Positions 53,682-62,068 of a stretch of DNA of 64,000 nucleotides are shown in pieces. The translations under genes were made by a program, and so were the position numbers. A model generated the notes under the pieces. It did no database searches, was not told the DNA's origin, and saw only the letters and a program-made list of their open reading frames with translations. The number at the start of each line of letters is the position of its first letter. The first letter of the stretch is position 1. This DNA comes from Rhodospirillales bacterium (GTDB lineage Bacteria > Pseudomonadota > Alphaproteobacteria > CACIAM-22H2): the NCBI GenBank assembly GCA_016794025.1, contig JAEUKX010000049.1, forward strand, positions 26,829 through 90,828, read 5' to 3'.

Positions 53682-55399
53682 AGCGGCTCGAGACCGACAT
53701 CCTGATCCTCGGCTCCGGCGGGGCAGGGCTGTTCGCGGCCCTGCACGCGCACAAGGCCAACCCCGCGCTGCGCGTCACGGTCGCGGTCAAGGGGCTTCTG
53801 GGCAAGTGCGGCTGCACGCGCATGGTGCAGGGCGGCTACAACGTGGCGCTTGCCCCCGGCGACAGTGCCGAGCGCCACTTCATGGACACGATCGAGGGCG
53901 GCAAGTGGCTCAACGACCAGGACCTCGCCTGGACGCTGGTCACCCAGGCGCAGGTCCGCATCCGCGAACTTGAGAACGAACTGGGCTGCTTTTTCGACCG
54001 CAACCCCGACGGCACGGTTCACCAGAAGGCGTTCGCGGGCCAGACCTTCGATCGCACCGTTCACAAGGGCGATCTGACCGGCATCGAGATCGTCAACCGG
54101 CTTGCCGAGCAGGTGTGGGCGCGCGGGATCGCCCGGCTCGAGGAGCACCGCGCGGTCGAGCTGGTGCGGACCGCCGACGGCACGGCGCTGGCCGGCGTGC
54201 TGATGATCGACATGCGCACCGGCGCCTTCGTCTTCGTGCGCGCGAAGGCCGTGCTGCTGGCGACCGGTGGCGGGCCGACGATGTACCGCTACCACACGCC
54301 GTCGGGCGACAAGTCGTGCGACGGCATGGCGATGGCGCTGCGCGCGGGCCTGCCCTTGCGCGACATGGAGATGGTGCAGTTCCATCCCACGGGCCTGCTC
54401 GCCGGGCCCGACACGCGCATGACGGGCACGGTGCTGGAAGAAGGCCTGCGCGGTGCCGGCGGCTGGCTGCTCGACCGCGACGGCAACCGCTTCATGGCCG
54501 AGTACGACCCCAAGGCCGAGCGCGCCACGCGCGACATCGTCAGCCGCGCCATCTTCGACATCGTGCGCAAGGGCCGGGGCACGGCGCTGGGCGGGGCCTG
54601 GCTGCAGATGAGCCATCTCGGCGCCGAGATGGTGCGCAAGACGTTCAAGGGCATGGTCGAGCGCTGCGCGGACTGCGGCTTCGACCTCGCCGGCGGCCGG
54701 GTCGAGATCGTGCCGACCGCACATTACATGATGGGCGGCGTGCCGTTCGCGGCCGACTGCTCGACGGGGCTGACGGGCCTGTTCGCCGCCGGCGAGGATA
54801 CCGGCGGCGTGCATGGCGCCAATCGGCTGGGCGGCAACGGCGTGGCCAATTCGACCGTGTTCGGCGGGATCGCGGGCGCCTGCATGGCGCGCTGGGTCGC
54901 GGCCGAGGGGCATCTGCGCGCGCCCGACGAGGACGCCTTGCGCGCGGCCGAGGCCCGCGTGCTCGCCCCGTTCCATCGCAAGCCCGCCGATATCGAACCG
55001 ATCCGCGAACGGCTCTACGACGCGATGTGGGAGGACGTGGGCATCGTGCGCGACGCGCAGGGCCTTGCGCGCGCGGCCGGCGTTCTGGACGAGCTTGACG
55101 CCGAACTGGACGCGGCGGGCGTGGCCGAGACCACGCGCGCCTTCAATCTCACCTGGCACGACTGGCTCAACCTGAAGAACCTCGTCGCCGTGTCGAAGGC
55201 GATCCGTGCCGCGGCCGTCGCGCGCACCGACAGCCGCGGCGCCCATTTCCGCGCGGACAATCCCGAGACGGGCGATCTCGCCGCTTCGCGCTACACGCTC
55301 GTGCGCGAAGGCGCCGATGGCCTTGTCGTGACGACCGAGCCAGTCGCCTTCACGCGCGTGAAGCCGGGCGAAAGCCTGCTCGACCGTGCTGCCGAATAG
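53678..55399 (+). CDS. flavoprotein subunit of a succinate dehydrogenase/fumarate reductase-like complex
   Basis: 573 residues. FAD-binding start ILILGSGGAGLFAAL; active-site elements known from SdhA/FrdA are kept: FHPTG (His236), RGAGGWLL, TRDIVSRA (Arg285/Arg290), AHYMMGG (His349) and HGANRLGGN (Arg383). The histidine that normally links FAD covalently is replaced: five residues before QGG there is Cys46 (GCTRMVQGG). FAD may therefore be unlinked. It pairs with the FeS and membrane subunits encoded at 46106-47519. A dicarboxylate or close analogue is the likely substrate. Confidence 0.85.
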   Translation: MKRLETDILILGSGGAGLFAALHAHKANPALRVTVAVKGLLGKCGCTRMVQGGYNVALAPGDSAERHFMDTIEGGKWLNDQDLAWTLVTQAQVRIRELENELGCFFDRNPDGTVHQKAFAGQTFDRTVHKGDLTGIEIVNRLAEQVWARGIARLEEHRAVELVRTADGTALAGVLMIDMRTGAFVFVRAKAVLLATGGGPTMYRYHTPSGDKSCDGMAMALRAGLPLRDMEMVQFHPTGLLAGPDTRMTGTVLEEGLRGAGGWLLDRDGNRFMAEYDPKAERATRDIVSRAIFDIVRKGRGTALGGAWLQMSHLGAEMVRKTFKGMVERCADCGFDLAGGRVEIVPTAHYMMGGVPFAADCSTGLTGLFAAGEDTGGVHGANRLGGNGVANSTVFGGIAGACMARWVAAEGHLRAPDEDALRAAEARVLAPFHRKPADIEPIRERLYDAMWEDVGIVRDAQGLARAAGVLDELDAELDAAGVAETTRAFNLTWHDWLNLKNLVAVSKAIRAAAVARTDSRGAHFRADNPETGDLAASRYTLVREGADGLVVTTEPVAFTRVKPGESLLDRAAE

Positions 55400-55418
55400 C
55401 CGTTCCGGGGGACGCGCC

Positions 55419-57032
55419 TTGAAAGTCACCGACAAGCTTGCCGCGACCCTGAAGAACTGGGGGGCCTCCTTCGCCTTCGGCATTCCCGGCAATGACGTGC
55501 TGGAAACCGTGCGCGCGTGCGAGGAAGCGGGCATCCGCTTCGTGCTGGCGAAGTCCGAGCCTGCGGCTGCCTTCATGGCCGACGCGGTCTGCCAGATCAC
55601 CGGCAAGCCGCAGGTGCTGATCCCGGCGCTCGGCCCCGGCATCGCCAATGCGACGGCAGGGATCGCAGGTGCGCTCATGGAGCGTTCGCCCCTTGCCGTG
55701 CTGACCGGCGAGATGGCGAGCACCAACCTGCATATCTACAACCATCAGGCCTTCGACCATGTGGCGCTGGCGACACCCGTCACGAAATATGCCGCCACGC
55801 TCAATGCCGCCAGGCCCGCGCAGCACCTCGCCCGCGCGCTCGACATCGCGACGAGCTATCCGGCCGGTCCGGTGATGCTGAACGTGCCGGCCGATCTGGG
55901 CCGGGCGGAATCGAAGGAAACCTTCGATGCCCGGCCGGTCGAGAGCGTTCGCACCGCGTTGGCGCCCGACGCGGCCGCCGCCGTGCGACTGGCGCTGTCG
56001 CGCGCCGTGCGCCCGCTGGCGCTTGTCGGGCGCGGGGCCGTGCATGACGGCGTGCCGGCAGCGTTGAAGAACTTCCTCGAATCCTGGTCGATCCCGTTCT
56101 TCGCGACCTACAAGGCCAAGGGGACAGTCGACGAGCGGCACCCGCTCTGCCTCGGCGCGGTCGGCCTGTCGCCGGTGGTCGATGCCGAGAACATGAAGAT
56201 CCTGCAGGCGGCCGACCTGGTCGTGTGCATCGGCTTCGATCCGATCGAGCTGCGCGATGCGTGGGTGGACGCCTGGCCGCAGGCGCGCGCGGCCGTGACG
56301 CTCGACTGGGGCCCGCTCAACCACCGGATCTTCCCGCTCGGTCGGGAATGCTACGGCGACCTGCCGGCGATGCTGGCCCAGCTTTCCTCCTCCGGCGAGA
56401 AGGGTGCGGGGGCATGGCCTGCCGCCGAGATCGCCGCGTGCCGGGCGGCGGTCGCGCATATCGTGCGGCCGCGCACACCCGCGAAAGGCATTTCACCCGC
56501 CGCCCTGTTCAAGGCCGTATCGGACCGGATCGCGCCGGACTGGAAGCTCACCGTCGATGTCGGCGCGCACCGCATTCTTGCCAATCACGCCATCGCCTGC
56601 CGGTCGCCGGGCCAGCTCCTCCAGTCCAACGGGCTCTGCTGCATGGGGTACGCCGTGCCGGCTGCGATCGGGGCGCAGCTTGCCTGTCCCGATGCGCCGG
56701 TCGTGGCGCTGGTGGGCGACGGCTGCATGCTGATGACGGCGGGCGAGCTGCCCCTTGCCGCCGAACTGGACCTGCCGATCGTCGTCGTGGTGCTGAACGA
56801 CCAGGCCCTCTCGCTTATCAAGCTCAAACAGGCCAAGATGCAGATGGCGCCGCGCGCCGTCGATTTCAAAGGCCCCCGCTTCGACCGCATGGGCGAGGCG
56901 TGCGGGGCCACCGGCGTGCGCGTGGAAACGCTGCCCGCGTTCGAGAAGGCTTTTGCCGAGGCGCTTGCCGCGCGGCGGTTCACGGTCATCGATGCGGTCG
57001 TCGATCCGGCCGAATACATGGAGCAGATGTGA
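55419..57032 (+). CDS. thiamine-diphosphate-dependent enzyme, acetolactate-synthase-like
   Basis: 537 residues with three domains: an N-terminal pyrimidine domain with catalytic Glu47 in AKSEPAAAFMADA, a middle Rossmann-like domain, and a C-terminal diphosphate domain with the motif GDGCMLMTAGELPLAAELDLPIVVVVLND. It is not close to known Xsc (sulfoacetaldehyde acetyltransferase), and it is too large for the two-domain sulfopyruvate decarboxylase ComDE. It could be a 2-oxo-acid decarboxylase or lyase; sulfopyruvate is a candidate substrate. Start is uncertain: TTG at 55419 after GGGGGAC, or GTG at 55386. Confidence 0.78.
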   Translation: MKVTDKLAATLKNWGASFAFGIPGNDVLETVRACEEAGIRFVLAKSEPAAAFMADAVCQITGKPQVLIPALGPGIANATAGIAGALMERSPLAVLTGEMASTNLHIYNHQAFDHVALATPVTKYAATLNAARPAQHLARALDIATSYPAGPVMLNVPADLGRAESKETFDARPVESVRTALAPDAAAAVRLALSRAVRPLALVGRGAVHDGVPAALKNFLESWSIPFFATYKAKGTVDERHPLCLGAVGLSPVVDAENMKILQAADLVVCIGFDPIELRDAWVDAWPQARAAVTLDWGPLNHRIFPLGRECYGDLPAMLAQLSSSGEKGAGAWPAAEIAACRAAVAHIVRPRTPAKGISPAALFKAVSDRIAPDWKLTVDVGAHRILANHAIACRSPGQLLQSNGLCCMGYAVPAAIGAQLACPDAPVVALVGDGCMLMTAGELPLAAELDLPIVVVVLNDQALSLIKLKQAKMQMAPRAVDFKGPRFDRMGEACGATGVRVETLPAFEKAFAEALAARRFTVIDAVVDPAEYMEQM

Positions 57033-57033
57033 G

Positions 57034-57984
57034 ATGCACGACATCGTGGTGAGCGAATTCGTCGACCAGTGGGCGGTCGACGACCTGGCGAAGGATTACA
57101 AGGTCCATTACGACCGCACGCTCGTGTCGAAGCCCGAGGAGCTGGCGAAGCTTGCCGCCGAGAGCCCGGCGATCATCGTGCGCAACCTGACGCAGGTGCG
57201 CGGGCCCGTGCTGGCCGCAATGAAGAACCTGAAGGTGATCGGCCGGCTGGGCGTCGGGCTCGACAATATCGACATGGAAGAGTGCGCGCGGCGCGGCATC
57301 CAGGTGTTTCCCGCGACGGGCGCCAATACCGTGTCGGTCGCCGAATACGTGATCGCCGCGATCCTCGTGGGCCTTCGCGACGTGTGGAAGGCGAATGCCG
57401 ACGTGCTCGCGGGCAAGTGGCCGCGCAATGACCTGATGCTGGGCGAGGCGATGGGCAAGCGTCTGGGTTTCGTGGGCTTCGGCGGGATCGCGCGCGCCAC
57501 GGCAACGCGCGCCGCGGCGCTGGAGATGTCGCTCCAGGCCTATGACCCGATGGTGAAGGCCGACGATCCGGCGTGGAAGCAGTACGGCGTGACGCGCGTG
57601 GCCGCGTTCGAGGACCTGCTGGCCACGAGCGACGTGATTTCGATCCACGTGCCGCTGACGCCGGAGACGCGCAACATGTTCGATGCCGCGCGCCTCGCGA
57701 AGATGAAGAAGACTGCCCTTCTCATCAACACCGCGCGCGGCGGCATCATCGACGAGGCCGCACTGGCCGCCGCCCTCAAGGCCGGCACGATCGGCGGTGC
57801 GGCCATCGACGTCTACGACAAGGAGCCGCTCAAGGCCGGATCGGTGCTGGAAGGCGCGCCCCGCCTGTGGCTGACCCCGCACATCGCGGGCGTCACGGCC
57901 GAGGGCAATGTGCGCGTCTCCTCGGTGACGGTTGCCAACGTGCGCGGCGCCCTGCAGAAGCTCGGGATCAAGGGATCGAAATGA
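57034..57984 (+). CDS. slcC: (S)-sulfolactate dehydrogenase-like 2-hydroxyacid dehydrogenase
   Basis: 316 residues of the D-3-phosphoglycerate dehydrogenase family. The start HDIVVSEFVDQWAVDDLA, VGLDNIDMEEC, ATGANTVSVAEYV, the dinucleotide motif GFVGFGGIARATA and the late INTARGGIIDEAAL and TPHIAGVTAE are seen; catalytic Arg, Glu and His are in place. It resembles SlcC of Chromohalobacter, which oxidises (S)-3-sulfolactate to 3-sulfopyruvate with NAD. The comC-like gene follows directly (ATGA overlap), the same pair that epimerises sulfolactate in that organism. Confidence 0.75.
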   Translation: MHDIVVSEFVDQWAVDDLAKDYKVHYDRTLVSKPEELAKLAAESPAIIVRNLTQVRGPVLAAMKNLKVIGRLGVGLDNIDMEECARRGIQVFPATGANTVSVAEYVIAAILVGLRDVWKANADVLAGKWPRNDLMLGEAMGKRLGFVGFGGIARATATRAAALEMSLQAYDPMVKADDPAWKQYGVTRVAAFEDLLATSDVISIHVPLTPETRNMFDAARLAKMKKTALLINTARGGIIDEAALAAALKAGTIGGAAIDVYDKEPLKAGSVLEGAPRLWLTPHIAGVTAEGNVRVSSVTVANVRGALQKLGIKGSK

Positions 57985-58982
57985 GCGAGACGATTTCACT
58001 GGCCGAGGCGCGCGACCTCGCGCTGAAGGCGCTGGTTGCCGCGGGAACGTCCGAGGCGAACGCGGCGGCCGTGGCCGACGCGCTCGTGGCCGCCGAAGCC
58101 GACGGGCTTGCCAGTCACGGCCTTTCGCGTGTCGCGGCCTATGCCGACCAGGCGAAGGCGGGCAAGGTCGCCGGCAAGGCCATGCCGGAACTGCGCGCGA
58201 ACGCGCCGGGCGCGCTGTTCGTCGACGCGAAAGACGGCTTCGCCTTTCCCGCGATCGCGCAGGGGCTCGCACGCGGCATCGAGATGGCGCGGGGCAGCGG
58301 CGTCGTGGGCGTGGGCATCGGCAATTCGCATCATTTCGGCGCGGCCGGCTATCACGTCGAGAAGGCGGCCGGTGCGGGGCTCCTGGCGCTTGGTTTCGGC
58401 AATTCGCCGCAGGCGATCGCGCCCTGGGGCGGCTCGAAGGGCCTGTTCGGCACGAACCCGATCGCGTTTGCCGCGCCGCGCGCGGGCAAGGCGCCGCTGG
58501 TGATCGACCTGTCGCTGTCGAAGGTCGCGCGCGGCAAGCTGATGGTCGCGGCCCAGAAGGGCGAAGCGATCCCGGAGGGTTGGGCGCTCGACCCCGACGG
58601 CAATCCCACGACGGACCCGAAAGCCGGCATGGCCGGCACGATGGTGCCGATGGGCGAGGCCAAGGGCGCGGCACTGGTGCTGATGGTCGAGATCCTCGCC
58701 GCGGCGCTGACGGCCTCGAATTTCGGCTACGAAGCCAGTTCCTTCTTCGATGCCAAAGGGCCGCCGCCGCGCGTAGGCCAGTTCTTCATCCTGATCGATC
58801 CGCTGCGTTTCGCCGGGCCTGCCTTTGCCGAACGTCTCGAAACGCTGCTGGGCGCCATCCTTGCGCAGCCCGGCACGCGCCTGCCGGGCGAGCGGCGGCT
58901 CAAGTTGCGCGCGGCGGCGGCGCGCGACGGCATCAAGGTGCCGGCGGCCCTGCTCGCCGATCTGCGCAAGCGGGCCGCCTGA
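57981..58982 (+). CDS. comC: (R)-sulfolactate dehydrogenase-like enzyme (malate/L-lactate dehydrogenase family)
   Basis: 333 residues of the Ldh_2 family: AALVAAEADGLASHG-like start with SHGLSRVAAYADQ, then the active-site NSHHFGAAGYHVE, and GLFGTNPIAFAAPR. ComC of Chromohalobacter and methanogens interconverts sulfopyruvate and (R)-3-sulfolactate with NAD(P)H. Together with the slcC product it would turn (S)- into (R)-sulfolactate, the isomer cleaved by SuyAB. An ordinary malate or ureidoglycolate dehydrogenase is the alternative if the operon context is ignored. Confidence 0.75.
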   Translation: MSETISLAEARDLALKALVAAGTSEANAAAVADALVAAEADGLASHGLSRVAAYADQAKAGKVAGKAMPELRANAPGALFVDAKDGFAFPAIAQGLARGIEMARGSGVVGVGIGNSHHFGAAGYHVEKAAGAGLLALGFGNSPQAIAPWGGSKGLFGTNPIAFAAPRAGKAPLVIDLSLSKVARGKLMVAAQKGEAIPEGWALDPDGNPTTDPKAGMAGTMVPMGEAKGAALVLMVEILAAALTASNFGYEASSFFDAKGPPPRVGQFFILIDPLRFAGPAFAERLETLLGAILAQPGTRLPGERRLKLRAAAARDGIKVPAALLADLRKRAA

Positions 58983-58984
58983 CG

Positions 58985-60133
58985 ATGCGCGGGCCCGCCC
59001 ATCCCGAAATCCGGGACTCGGTCCGCGCGCTGTGCGCGAAGTATCCGGGCGAATACTGGCGCAGACTCGACCGCGAGAGGGCCTATCCGACCGAGTTCGT
59101 CGCCGAGCTGACGAAGGCCGGCATGCTGGCCGTGCTGATCCCCGAGGAATATGGCGGCTCCGGCCTCGGCCTTTCGGCGGCCGCCGCGATCCTCGAGGAG
59201 ATCCACGCCTCGGGCTGCAATGGCGGGGCGTGCCATGCGCAGATGTACACGATGGGCACGATCCTGCGGCATGGCAGCAAGGAACAGAAACAGCGTTTCC
59301 TTCCCGGCATCGCGTCGGGCGAGCTGCGCCTTCAGGCGTTCGGCGTGACCGAGCCCACGGCGGGCACCGACACGACCGCGATCCGCACGACCGCCGAGCG
59401 CAGGGGCGATGTCTATGTCGTCAACGGCCAGAAGGTGTGGACGAGCCGGGCCGAGCATTCCGATCTCATGCTGCTGCTCGCGCGCACGGCGCCGAGGGAC
59501 AAGGTCGCGAAGAAGACGGACGGCCTGTCGGTCTTCGTCGTCGACATGCGGGACGCCAAGGGCCTGACGATCAAGCCGCTGCGCGCGATGATGAATCACG
59601 CGACGACCGAGGTTTTTTTCGACGGACTCGAAGTGCCTGCGGAAAACCGCATCGGCGAGGAGGGCAGGGGCTTCCGCTACATCCTCGACGGCATGAACGC
59701 CGAACGCATGCTGATCGCGGCGGAATGCGTGGGCGACATGCGCTGGTTCATCGACAAGGCCAGCACCTATGCAAGGGAGCGTGTCGTGTTCGGCCGTCCC
59801 ATCGGGCAGAACCAGGGCGTCCAGTTCCCCATCGCGCGCGCCTATGCCGAGGGGCAGGCGGCGGCGCTCATGGTGCGCGAGGCGCTGGATCTCTACGAGG
59901 CGGGCGAAGCGTGCGGGCCGCAGGCGAACATGGCCAAGATGCTGGCGGCCGACGCTTCGTGGAAGGCGGCCGAGGCGTGCCTGCAGACTCATGGCGGCTT
60001 CGGCTTCGCCGAGGAATACGACGTCGAGCGCAAGTTCCGCGAGGCGCGGCTCTATCAGGTGGCGCCGATCTCCACGAACCTGATCCTCGCCTATCTGGCC
60101 GAGCACGTGCTCGACCTGCCGAGGTCCTACTGA
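58985..60133 (+). CDS. acyl-CoA dehydrogenase family protein
   Basis: 382 residues. FAD/acyl motifs are LQAFGVTEPTAGTDTTAI and VNGQKVWTSRAEHSD. The catalytic glutamate of medium-chain enzymes is absent, the C-terminal segment reading ARLYQVAPISTNLIL instead of YEGT; but a glutamate in NAERMLIAAE lies where isovaleryl- and long-chain-type enzymes place their base. It could therefore desaturate an acyl-CoA. Placed between comC and a CoA-transferase, it may work on the thioester made by the latter. Confidence 0.85.
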   Translation: MRGPAHPEIRDSVRALCAKYPGEYWRRLDRERAYPTEFVAELTKAGMLAVLIPEEYGGSGLGLSAAAAILEEIHASGCNGGACHAQMYTMGTILRHGSKEQKQRFLPGIASGELRLQAFGVTEPTAGTDTTAIRTTAERRGDVYVVNGQKVWTSRAEHSDLMLLLARTAPRDKVAKKTDGLSVFVVDMRDAKGLTIKPLRAMMNHATTEVFFDGLEVPAENRIGEEGRGFRYILDGMNAERMLIAAECVGDMRWFIDKASTYARERVVFGRPIGQNQGVQFPIARAYAEGQAAALMVREALDLYEAGEACGPQANMAKMLAADASWKAAEACLQTHGGFGFAEEYDVERKFREARLYQVAPISTNLILAYLAEHVLDLPRSY

Positions 60134-60134
60134 G

Positions 60135-61250
60135 ATGGCGGGCGCGCTCGACGGCATCCTGGTGTTGAGCCTCGAACAGGCGGTCGCGGCCCCTTACTGC
60201 TCGTCGCGGCTGGCGGATGCCGGCGCGCGGGTCATCAAGATCGAGCGGCCGGAAGGCGACTTCGCGCGCGGCTACGATGCCGTGGCGAAGGGGCAGGCGA
60301 GCTACTTCGTCTGGCTCAACCGCGGCAAGCAGTCGCTTGTCGCCGACGTGAAGGATCCGGCCGACGCCGCCCTCCTCCATCGGATCCTTTCGAAGGCCGA
60401 CGTCTTCATCCAGAACCTGATGCCGGGCGCCGCCGCGCGCGCCGGTTTCGGCACCGGGGAACTGCGGCGGAAATACCCGCGCCTCATCGTGGTCGACATC
60501 TCGGGTTACGGCGACGAGGGGCCTTATTCCGCGATGAAGAGCTACGACATGCTCGTACAGGCCGAGACGGGGCTCGCCTCGATCACCGGCGGGCCGGACG
60601 CGCCGGGGCGCGTGGGCGTCTCGGTGTGCGACATCGCGGCCGGCATGTACGCGCATCAGGCGATCCTCGAGGCGCTGATCGCGCGCGGCCGAACGGGCGA
60701 GGGGCGGTCGATCAAGGTCTCGCTGTTCGACGGCATGGCCGACTGGATGGCCGTACCGCTGCTGCATCACGATTACGGCGGCAAGGCGCCGGGCCGCGTG
60801 GGCCTTGCCCATCCGTCGGTCGCACCCTACAGCGCGTTCGTTTCGGCGGACGGCATCCCTATCGTCATCTCGGTGCAGAACGACCGCGAATGGGCGAATT
60901 TCTGCGCGCATGTGCTGGAAGAGCCCGTGGCGCCGGAATTCGAGACCAACGTGCTGCGGGTGAAGAACCGCGCCGCGCTGGACGGGCACATCGCCGCGGC
61001 ATTCGGCCGGTTCCGGCGCGACGAACTGGTGGCCCGCCTCAAGAAGGGCGCCATCGCGTTCGGCGAACTCAACGACGTTGCGCGCTTCTCGAAGCATCCG
61101 CAGCTTCGCCGCGTCGAGATAGACACGCCGGCCGGAAAGGTCGCGATCCCGGCGCCGCCGCCCGTCATCGACGGCGCGCGCACGCCGGCGCTGGGCCCGG
61201 TTCCCGCGGTCGGCGCGCATTCCGCGGCCATCCGGGCGGAGTTCGCATGA
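60135..61250 (+). CDS. CaiB/BaiF-type (class III) CoA-transferase
   Basis: 371 residues: VLSLEQAVAAPYCSSRLADAGARVIKIERP start, LNRGKQSLVADVK, and catalytic Asp138 in SYDMLVQAETGLASITG. The shorter C-terminal domain is usual for mesaconate/citramalate-type members. It would activate an acid by CoA transfer for the acyl-CoA dehydrogenase before it and the MaoC-type hydratase after it. In other bacteria, enzymes of this family activate 3-sulfinopropionate and C4/C5 diacids. Overlaps the next gene by ATGA. Confidence 0.85.
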   Translation: MAGALDGILVLSLEQAVAAPYCSSRLADAGARVIKIERPEGDFARGYDAVAKGQASYFVWLNRGKQSLVADVKDPADAALLHRILSKADVFIQNLMPGAAARAGFGTGELRRKYPRLIVVDISGYGDEGPYSAMKSYDMLVQAETGLASITGGPDAPGRVGVSVCDIAAGMYAHQAILEALIARGRTGEGRSIKVSLFDGMADWMAVPLLHHDYGGKAPGRVGLAHPSVAPYSAFVSADGIPIVISVQNDREWANFCAHVLEEPVAPEFETNVLRVKNRAALDGHIAAAFGRFRRDELVARLKKGAIAFGELNDVARFSKHPQLRRVEIDTPAGKVAIPAPPPVIDGARTPALGPVPAVGAHSAAIRAEFA

Positions 61251-62068
61251 ATCTCGCGGACTGGATCGGCCGCGGCGAGACTCGCACCGAGACGATCCAT
61301 GCCGATCGGCTTGCCGCGCTCGCGGCGACCTTCGACCGCGATCCGCCCGCCGATGCCGTGCCGCCGGGTTGGCACTGGGCGTTCTTCAATGCGGTCGAGA
61401 AGGCACGCGACCTGGGCCGCGACGGGCATCCCAAGCGCGGCGGCTTCCTGCCGCCGGTGGCGCTGCCGCGCCGCATGTGGGCGGGCGGGCGGCTCGCCTA
61501 CCGCGCGCCGCTGCCCATCGGCGCCGAGGCGACGCGCGTCTCGCGCATCGAGAAGGTCGAGGAGAAGCACGGCAGGAGCGGACCGCTCGTGTTCGTCGTC
61601 GTGCATCACGCGATTTCGGCAAATGGCCGGCTATGCCTCGAGGAGCACCACGACATTGTCTATCGGGCCGATCCCGACCCGGCACACCCCGCGCCCAAGC
61701 CGCCGCAGGCGCCGGCCGGCGAGGACTGGTCGCGCCGCATCGTCCCCGACCCGGTCCTGCTGTTCCGGTATTCGGCGCTGACCTTCAACGGCCACCGCAT
61801 CCATTACGACCGTTCCTATGCGACCGGCGTTGAGGGCTACGGTGGTCTCGTCGTGCATGGACCGATGGTGGCGACGCTGCTCCAGGATCTGGCCGTCGAG
61901 CGCGCGGGCCGGGAACTCCGGAAGTTCGAGTTCCGTGCCGTCTCCCCGCTCGTCGACACCGAGCCGTTCGAGATCTGCGGACGCCGGGACGGCGATGGCG
62001 CGCAGCTGTGGGCGCGCGGGCCCGGCGGCGTGCTTGCCATGCAGGCGCAGGCGGAATTCGCGCGCTAG
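61247..62068 (+). CDS. MaoC-type hydratase with FAS1-like dehydratase domain (mesaconyl-CoA hydratase-like)
   Basis: 273 residues with two hot-dog folds. The first half has GWHWAFFNAV and a GGFLPPVALPRRMWAGGRLAY segment, as in mesaconyl-C4-CoA/itaconyl-CoA hydratases; the second half holds the hydratase-2 motif with NGHRIHYDRSYA and YGGLVVHGPMVATLL. It would add water to the enoyl-CoA formed by the acyl-CoA dehydrogenase. It is the last gene of the operon and overlaps the convergent VOC gene by four bases. Confidence 0.82.
   Translation: MNLADWIGRGETRTETIHADRLAALAATFDRDPPADAVPPGWHWAFFNAVEKARDLGRDGHPKRGGFLPPVALPRRMWAGGRLAYRAPLPIGAEATRVSRIEKVEEKHGRSGPLVFVVVHHAISANGRLCLEEHHDIVYRADPDPAHPAPKPPQAPAGEDWSRRIVPDPVLLFRYSALTFNGHRIHYDRSYATGVEGYGGLVVHGPMVATLLQDLAVERAGRELRKFEFRAVSPLVDTEPFEICGRRDGDGAQLWARGPGGVLAMQAQAEFAR

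Noticed and set aside
55419..57032. Sulfoacetaldehyde acetyltransferase (Xsc)
   Set aside because: The N-terminal motifs differ from Xsc as I know it, the chain is shorter, and no phosphotransacetylase gene accompanies it.
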